From Corylus avellana (lineage: Eukaryota > Streptophyta > Magnoliopsida > Fagales > Betulaceae): DNA of 64,000 nucleotides. Positions 58,921 through 64,000 of this stretch are shown here, in pieces. A program made the translations under genes and the position numbers. Each line of letters opens with the position of its first letter. Position 1 is the stretch's first letter. The notes beneath the pieces were generated by a model. It was given only the letters and a program-made list of their open reading frames with translations. It was not told where the DNA came from and searched no databases. The DNA lies in the NCBI RefSeq assembly GCF_901000735.1, contig NC_081551.1, positions 9,690,101 through 9,754,100 on the forward strand. Reading direction: 5' to 3'.

Positions 58921-59100
58921 GTGCAAGGTGATGGAGTCATTGTAGCCACACCTACACGAAATACTGCTTACTGCACAGCTGCGGGAGGTTCCATGGTAAC
59001 CTGTGCTTTGTATACAAGTCATAGTTATATAATTTTGGTACCTGGATATTATTTGATTCTCGAGCATGGTTCTTTAGTTTCCAGTAGACTTGAGCTCTGG
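58921..59100 (+). pseudogene. Captured NAD kinase (NADK2-like) exon fragment
   Basis: A 75-bp exon (58921-58995) encodes VQGDGVIVATPTRNTAYCTA followed by A-G-G-S-M. It matches the NAD-kinase GDGVIVATPTGSTAYSTAAGGS motif that helps bind NAD and phosphate donor. It is preceded by an AG acceptor (TTCTTTAG) and followed by a GT donor (GTAACCTG), so genomic DNA was captured. About 90 bp further on, ...TTTCCAG precedes a short R-L-E-L-like remnant, then a stop. The conserved Gly-Ser pair of T-G-S-T-A-Y is changed to Arg-Asn. This is a dead fragment inside transposon DNA, opposite in strand to CDC5. Confidence 0.8.
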
Positions 59101-59119
59101 TAGAAATTAGTTCTTAATA

Positions 59120-59815
59120 TTTTAATTTTTTTGATGGGGTATTCAAGTTGGTTATGCATTGAAGCTAAATCCTTTTGAGTTCATATTTGAGGTTGGTGTT
59201 ACGGTTCTGCGGGTTTTTGAGAAAAGTAGGGGCTCCGCTCATTCAGTATTTCTCAGCAAAGTTACAGTGAGCTGGCTGGTGGACACCACGGTCTGTTTGA
59301 AGCAAAAGGTGCAAAAGAGTTCGTTAAGTCCCCTAGGGTACGGAGCAAAGCTTTTATCATTCAATGTTGTGCGAACAAATTTGATCGCTTCTTGACAATC
59401 ATGGAGTGTGAAGGGGAACAAAGAGGCTCGATGGTCATCCTAGAAGGTAGAGGCAGTAGTGGGTGGTCGGGCTTTGCTCAAGATTTGCTGAAGTTCCAAG
59501 ATTTTTCCAGCCACCCCACAATGGTGGAAACAGAGCTGTGCAAGCCAGGGAAGCTTTCCGTGGGTACCCAGCGCATATAGTATGGTGGTGCGACCAACAG
59601 TGACTGTGATGGGTGTCAAGTGAAGCATCTCTTATGAGTTCATACACGGAGGCGCTGGTTGAGCTGGGAAGAGTATGACAAGCTCCTCATCTTTAAGCAG
59701 AGGATGCAAAATAGTTCTTGAAGTCTTCTAGAGTGTGGAGCAAAGATTTTATCATACAATGTTGTGCGGACAAATTTGATTGCTTCTTGGCAATCACAGA
59801 GTATGGACGAGGGGG
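59120..59815 (+). pseudogene. Retrotransposon ORF1-like remnant with internal repeat
   Basis: Plus-strand frames read F-E-V-G-V, then V-S-W-L-V and MVILEGRGSSGWSGFAQDLL, reminiscent of ORF1 proteins of plant LINE-type elements, broken by stops. The segment 59318-59408 recurs, diverged, at 59720-59808 (GTGTGGAGCAAAGATTTTATC and following). The family assignment is from memory of motif style only. Confidence 0.45.
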
Positions 59816-60762
59816 ACAAGAAGGTTGGAATTTAAAGTGTTCGGGATAATGCCCTAAACTCTAATTAGTTTAATAAGATATTTTGGTTTAAATAGAATAA
59901 AGTTGTTATTCACTAATATATTTATTGAGCATTGAGCAGATAACATATTTACATGCTTTTACTTTATGAACATTATATATCATATGCATGTAAATGGTCC
60001 TTAGATTACATTGAATATGGCCTATAGTGGGAGTTATAAGAGTATCACATAGAAGATTTTAGACCATAAACCTTGTAGTCTAAAACCTTGTGTTTACAGC
60101 TATTAATGGAATTAGGCATTTCATTGGATAAAACTATAACACATCAATCATGATGATCTATCTTAATCATGTTAATATGTGACTTCGAATTACTGTGGTG
60201 GTTAGGGAGGGTTCAATGCACCCAATGGACCACAGGAGTTGCCATTCCTTTTAAACATTGTCTAAAATGAATAATGTGAAACTCTATAAAGACTCTTATA
60301 TCAATTCTAAATCCTGAGAGAATTGCAAATTCAAATGTCAAGTGTAAATCACTTTGATGCATTTAGGAGTGAAACCTTTTTGCGATCAAAATTCTCAATC
60401 ATTGGGTGATTGCATGTAGTATTGTGGCAACATCCTCAAGAAGGAAACCAAATCCTTTGATTAATTCAAAGAGATATGAAATTTTGCCTTGAGTTTAAGT
60501 TTAATGAATTAATAATTATTCTTAGTCCTTGGCCAAGGCATTTTAGTATGAAATTACTAAAATAATTATTACTTGATGAAATATTATTTCTCAAGTAAGA
60601 GAATAATTATGTAATTAAGCGGGGTACTCTAGGATTGACTTTAATTCGACTACATAATATTTCATGGAGGAATCAAATATAAGAATTGTCTAAAGGATTA
60701 ATTGAATAAATAAAAAATTCTATAGAGTTCAACTACAATTATTTAGTATAATTAATTGTAAT
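59816..60762. other. AT-rich sequence, possible LTR remnant
   Basis: This stretch starts near TGTTCGGGATAATGCCCTAAAC and has no coding potential. It has the look of a retrotransposon LTR cut by the LINE insertion at 60763, but I could not find its partner or ends. Confidence 0.3.
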
Positions 60763-61720
60763 TTTTTTTTTTTTTTGATAAATAATGTATATTAACAAAA
60801 CAAGTAGAGGGACGCAACCCATGTACATCAAAAAGTATATAAGAAAACCCTTACTAAGTAAAGAAAGAAGCACATAACACTAAAAATTCAAAAAAAAAAA
60901 AAAAAGTAGAAACAAGCGAAATATGCAATGTCACTCTCCATTAAAATAAAGTGTAACACCAACTTCTTCAACTCGAGCAAGCCATTTTCATGATCATCAA
61001 AGCTTCACGCATTCCGCTCTCGCCAAAGAGACCACATCACACACAATCATCATCCATATGTACAAAGCAAGACAATTACCCAATTGTCCCCTCCAACTTC
61101 CCAAACAGTCACTCACCCTATGCGGCATAACCCAATGAACACCAAAGAGCTGAAAAAACGTGCTCCATATCTCGATTGCAACCTCACAATGCTAGAATAA
61201 ATGGTCGATTGACTCTCCACAATGCTTACACATGCAACACCACTACATCACCATAATATTCATCTTCCATAAATTGTCCAAGGTTGAGATTTTCTTAGAG
61301 CCACTGTCCACACAAAGAAAGCCGCTCTCGGGGGAGCCATAACTTTCCAAATACTCTTCCAAGGACAAATCGCCTGTACCGGAGTAGACAATACCTAGTA
61401 GTAAGACTTCACTTCAAATGTCTTCCTTTTTGATGGAACCCAACAAATTTTATCCTCACCTCCGTATCTAACTTTTTGGGAATACAACAATTCAAAAAAT
61501 TGTGAGACCACATCTACTTCTCAATCATGCAAAGGGCAAATAAACAAAACATTCTAATGAATGATACCATTCGGAACCTGCATATTCTCCTCCACCCACA
61601 CATCCTTATCACAAGGTAATACCCCACACCACACACCAAACCTTAGACCTGATGTGTATGCCACCAAAGTCCAAGGCCTTCATCACTTGAGCCAACCTTT
61701 AGGGTAATGTTAGGAAAGAT
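60763..61720 (-). mobile_element. 5'-truncated LINE (zf-RVT end), minus strand
   Basis: On the minus strand, the end TTATCAAAAAAAA and the upstream TGTACATGGGTTGCGTCCCTC block form a LINE 3' tail. Further upstream, broken frames encode a zf-RVT region ([15 protein letters not shown], then C-C-M-C-K-H-C-G-E-S-I-D-H-L-F). Several stops are present. The poly-T at 60763-60776 is the poly-A tail seen on the plus strand. Confidence 0.8.
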
Positions 61721-61929
61721 TCTCACTACAGATAACCTAGAGAGAAAGAAATTATTGTAGTTTTGAAGACCGTGAGAGGACAATGGTCGACTTAAATGTG
61801 TCTTTTCTCAATATTGTCTACCATTGGATGCCAGCCATTGATTGCTTTCATTTTTCTAGCTTTCATGATTTTCTAGATATTTGTCATTTTCTTGGTTAGT
61901 TGTTTCTCTTGTATATTTATTGTGTGGGT

Positions 61930-62890
61930 TTCATGCGAAAATTCAAGATTTAGCCTAAGCCCTAGCCTAAGTTCTCTCGGTGCAGGATTGTATCGCCAAA
62001 GGTCGGTTCCAATAGATTCGTCGGAGATGGCAGCATGTCCGGAGATAAGAGTATGTAGCGGCTTAGCAGGTTGCTCTAGCCACCACGCCTGAAGTTTTCT
62101 ACCGTGTTGGGTGCCCCCAAGTCCTCCTGTCAAAGCCGGCAACTTCTTTATGTTTCCTCCTAGGCCCGCAAGTGTTGATGCTGGGCTGGATGGGTCTATT
62201 CCGAGTAGTTGTTCGCAGGTGTCTGATCATTCTGTTGATGGGTCCAATCCGTTCGTCGAGGATGGGTTCTTTGTCAGTGTTTGTTAGGTCAGATTTTACT
62301 GATGAACGCAAATTGCTGGTCCTCCTCCCAAGCTGGTGAAGCTTTACCACTGCAAGCTTAAGGCAAGTTTAAGGACTGTAGGGTCGTCTGGGTTGTGTGA
62401 AACGGAAGGGAAATTTGGGCTGCCTTCTTCGCCTAACGCCGAAGCTATCTCTCTGCCTTCACTTAGGCCGATGATCTCTCAATTTTTGCCGGGTTTGTCT
62501 TCTTTCAACAGCGTTCATCCTCTTCAGTTTTCGAGGGTTTTTCGTTGGCCCCCCCTATCGGTGGCTGGTATCGTCATCGAGGAGGGTGAATCATCAAATG
62601 GGGGTGTCTTGGCTGGGGCTGGGGAGAATGGAAAGGTGGGGTTTGGGGGCTATTCCAAGTTCGTGCTCAGTGCGATGGGAGCTGCTCCCATTATGGGGTT
62701 GTCTTATGGGGGTGACGAGAAAAGACTTTCAAATCTTTTTTCTGCCATTGAAGATAGGGTTTCTGCTTCTAAACCTAAGGGGAAGAGGGAGCTTAAAAAT
62801 TTGGAATGATCCATTAATTTTGATGTTAGAAGCAATGGCTCTAATTGGGGAAAAGGCAGGACTAGTGCTTGTTCTATGGGTTTAGGGCTT
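61930..62890 (+). pseudogene. LINE ORF segment upstream of the endonuclease region
   Basis: The open frame 62336-62809 ends in K-G-K-R-E-L-K-N-L-E, which resembles sequence just before the endonuclease start in plant L1-type LINEs. It then breaks. Reverse transcriptase is absent; the next LINE-like sequence is only the 3' tail at about 63120-63269. The copy is therefore internally deleted. Confidence 0.6.
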
Positions 62891-63119
62891 TTTTAATTTT
62901 TGTTTTTCAGCGTATAGGATTTGTGTAATGCTGCCTGCATCAACCAATGCAGCAGTGTTTGCATATATAGCAAAGAAAGAGTTACAAGTCGATACTAACT
63001 TACACTCTATAATACAATACAAGTTTAAACACCATAGGACAGTACTAGAGTCCTATCATAAGTCTTCTTGATGCTTATAATCCTCTACATTATCTCTAGG
63101 AGTTTGAGTTTGAGTAGGT

Positions 63120-63269
63120 CTAATACAGCATTCTCTTGTATACTTCATGTGTACTAGGGTTGCACCCCTTTGCGCTTTTGATATGCAACATTACTTGTCA
63201 AAAAGAATATTTAGTGTGCACCTGGGTTTTGGGCCTTTGTATTTTTTTATTGAATTCCATTTACTTATC
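63120..63269 (+). mobile_element. LINE 3' tail, plus strand
   Basis: TGTATACTTCATGTGTACTAGG, GCACCCCTTTGCGCTTTTGATA and TTACTTGTCAAAAAG match the tail in TBL intron 3. A second tail-like end (TTACTTATCAAAAAA) follows at 63255-63269. Confidence 0.7.
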
Positions 63270-63596
63270 AAAAAAGAGATAACACACAAATACAAAATAA
63301 AACCAATTCCAAATCTCATGCCCTGACAAGCAGCTAAACGCTCCAAGAAAAGCAAGTTTAAAGACCAAAATGGTTTAAAATTATAGTCTAAATTTGATGT
63401 AGGGCCAATTCAATACCCTCAGTAGGCCACTTCTGTTGCTACTTCAATCTTAGTTTTATGTTTCTTTATGTTAGAAAGACGTGATTATGCTTCCTGTAAT
63501 TTTAAGAGCCAAGGGTATTACTATAAATTTTAGAATTCTGGATAATGTCGTACTTTTGAGCCATAGGATCTTATTTCAGTTTCATAATGTTATTTT

Positions 63597-64000
63597 TTCT
63601 TTTTCTTTTTATAAGTAATAACCAGACTTATTAAAAGCGTAAAGCGCCCCAAGGTACACAGAGTAAATACAAAAGGAATCACGTAAATAAAAAGGGAAAA
63701 GCGAACAAGGAAATCATCATAACTTATCAACAACAAGGACACAAACCCTACAGTCCAAAGATACAATGTATGAAAACAAGAGGATAATATGTCCTCCGAA
63801 GACCTCTCCAAGTCTTCAAAGCACCTATTGTTCATTTCCCTCCATAAACACCAAAAGAGCCAAGTAGGCACCATATTTCAGATGGCACTCCACAAAGCAA
63901 AAGCTACTTCACAATGAAGAAGAAGATGGTCCACCGTCTCCTCGCTTCTCTTACACATGCAACATCTATTGATCACAATAACATGCTGCTTCCTGAGATT
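63597..64000 (-). mobile_element. LINE (zf-RVT C-terminal part), minus strand, runs off the window
   Basis: The minus strand encodes the zinc-binding C terminus of a plant LINE reverse transcriptase: C-C-M-C-K-R-S-E-E-T-V-D-H-L-L-L-H-C-E-V-A, a stop after A-L-W-S-A-I, then FWCLWREMNNRCFEDLERS. It then runs into the 3' tail (GGGGCGCTTTACGCTTTTAATAAG) and an A-rich end. The 5' part lies beyond the right edge. Confidence 0.88.

Larger units (their letters stand above)
58837..63269 (+). mobile_element. Composite transposon block in the CDC5 upstream intron
   Basis: Just before the block, at about 58820-58836, is GAGATAACACACACAAAT. A close copy, GAGATAACACACAAAT, begins at 63270, right after a LINE-like 3' end (TTACTTATCAAAAAA). 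This could be a LINE target duplication of about 16 bp bracketing the block. The block holds a NAD-kinase exon copy, ORF1-like sequence, an inverted LINE fragment (60766-61720) and LINE 5' sequence (61930-62880). The single-event interpretation is tentative. Confidence 0.45.

Noticed and set aside
1..64000. CRISPR arrays, operons, ribosome binding sites, prophage
   Set aside because: The content is plant nuclear DNA with introns; no regularly spaced repeat array or bacterial gene was seen.

Overview
This window is nuclear DNA from a seed plant. It is AT-rich and has intron-containing genes with plant-only products, GT-AG introns, and a dense load of plant transposons (Athila-like Ty3/gypsy, a Cassandra TRIM with a 5S-rRNA-like LTR, hAT, MULE, L1-type LINE and SINE copies). 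The gene style and repeat families suggest a woody eudicot. A Fagales-type tree is my best guess, but that is inference only.

Three protein genes are well supported. (1) A minus-strand QUASIMODO2/PMT26-like Golgi methyltransferase has its CDS at 1290-6254 in 8 exons, plus a spliced 5' leader near 7124. (2) A plus-strand trichome-birefringence-like (TBL14/15/16-type) polysaccharide O-acetyltransferase has its CDS at 33353-38382 in 4 exons, with a leader exon near 30511-30575 and several uORFs. (3) A minus-strand CDC5 spliceosome/NineTeen-complex subunit lies at 54535-58630. Its N-terminal Myb exons were not found and probably lie beyond the right edge, behind an intron filled with transposons. 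A 58-residue basic ORF at 51899-52075 is a possible fourth gene.

The PMT and TBL products would both act in the Golgi on wall polysaccharides, but nothing here shows that they are co-regulated.

The rest is largely transposon. The centrepiece is a nested block at 11493-26453. A hAT element with an 8-bp target duplication contains a Ty3-like solo LTR (13751-15909), an Athila-like element (15997-22872) and a Pack-MULE carrying a broken 4-hydroxyphenylpyruvate dioxygenase fragment (25081-26376). The Athila element contains a tandem three-LTR TRIM (20239-21901). That TRIM contains a Cassandra TRIM (20355-20969) and a MULE-type MITE (21217-21425). Target duplications are visible at every level, so the order of insertion can be read directly.

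Other layout: 26.5-30.1 kb holds a solo-LTR-like sequence and MITEs. 39-48.5 kb holds LTR debris, a diverged direct duplication of about 1.3 kb, a MULE-like element with a nested hAT, and a tandem duplication with a 963-bp offset. 48.7-53.8 kb holds a SINE, a MULE MITE and a GC-rich inverted-repeat element. 58.8-64 kb holds LINE pieces and a captured NAD-kinase exon inside or upstream of the CDC5 gene.

I saw no CRISPR array, rRNA gene or intact tRNA gene, and no clear new biological system. The nested retrotransposon structure and the captured gene fragments are the most notable content.
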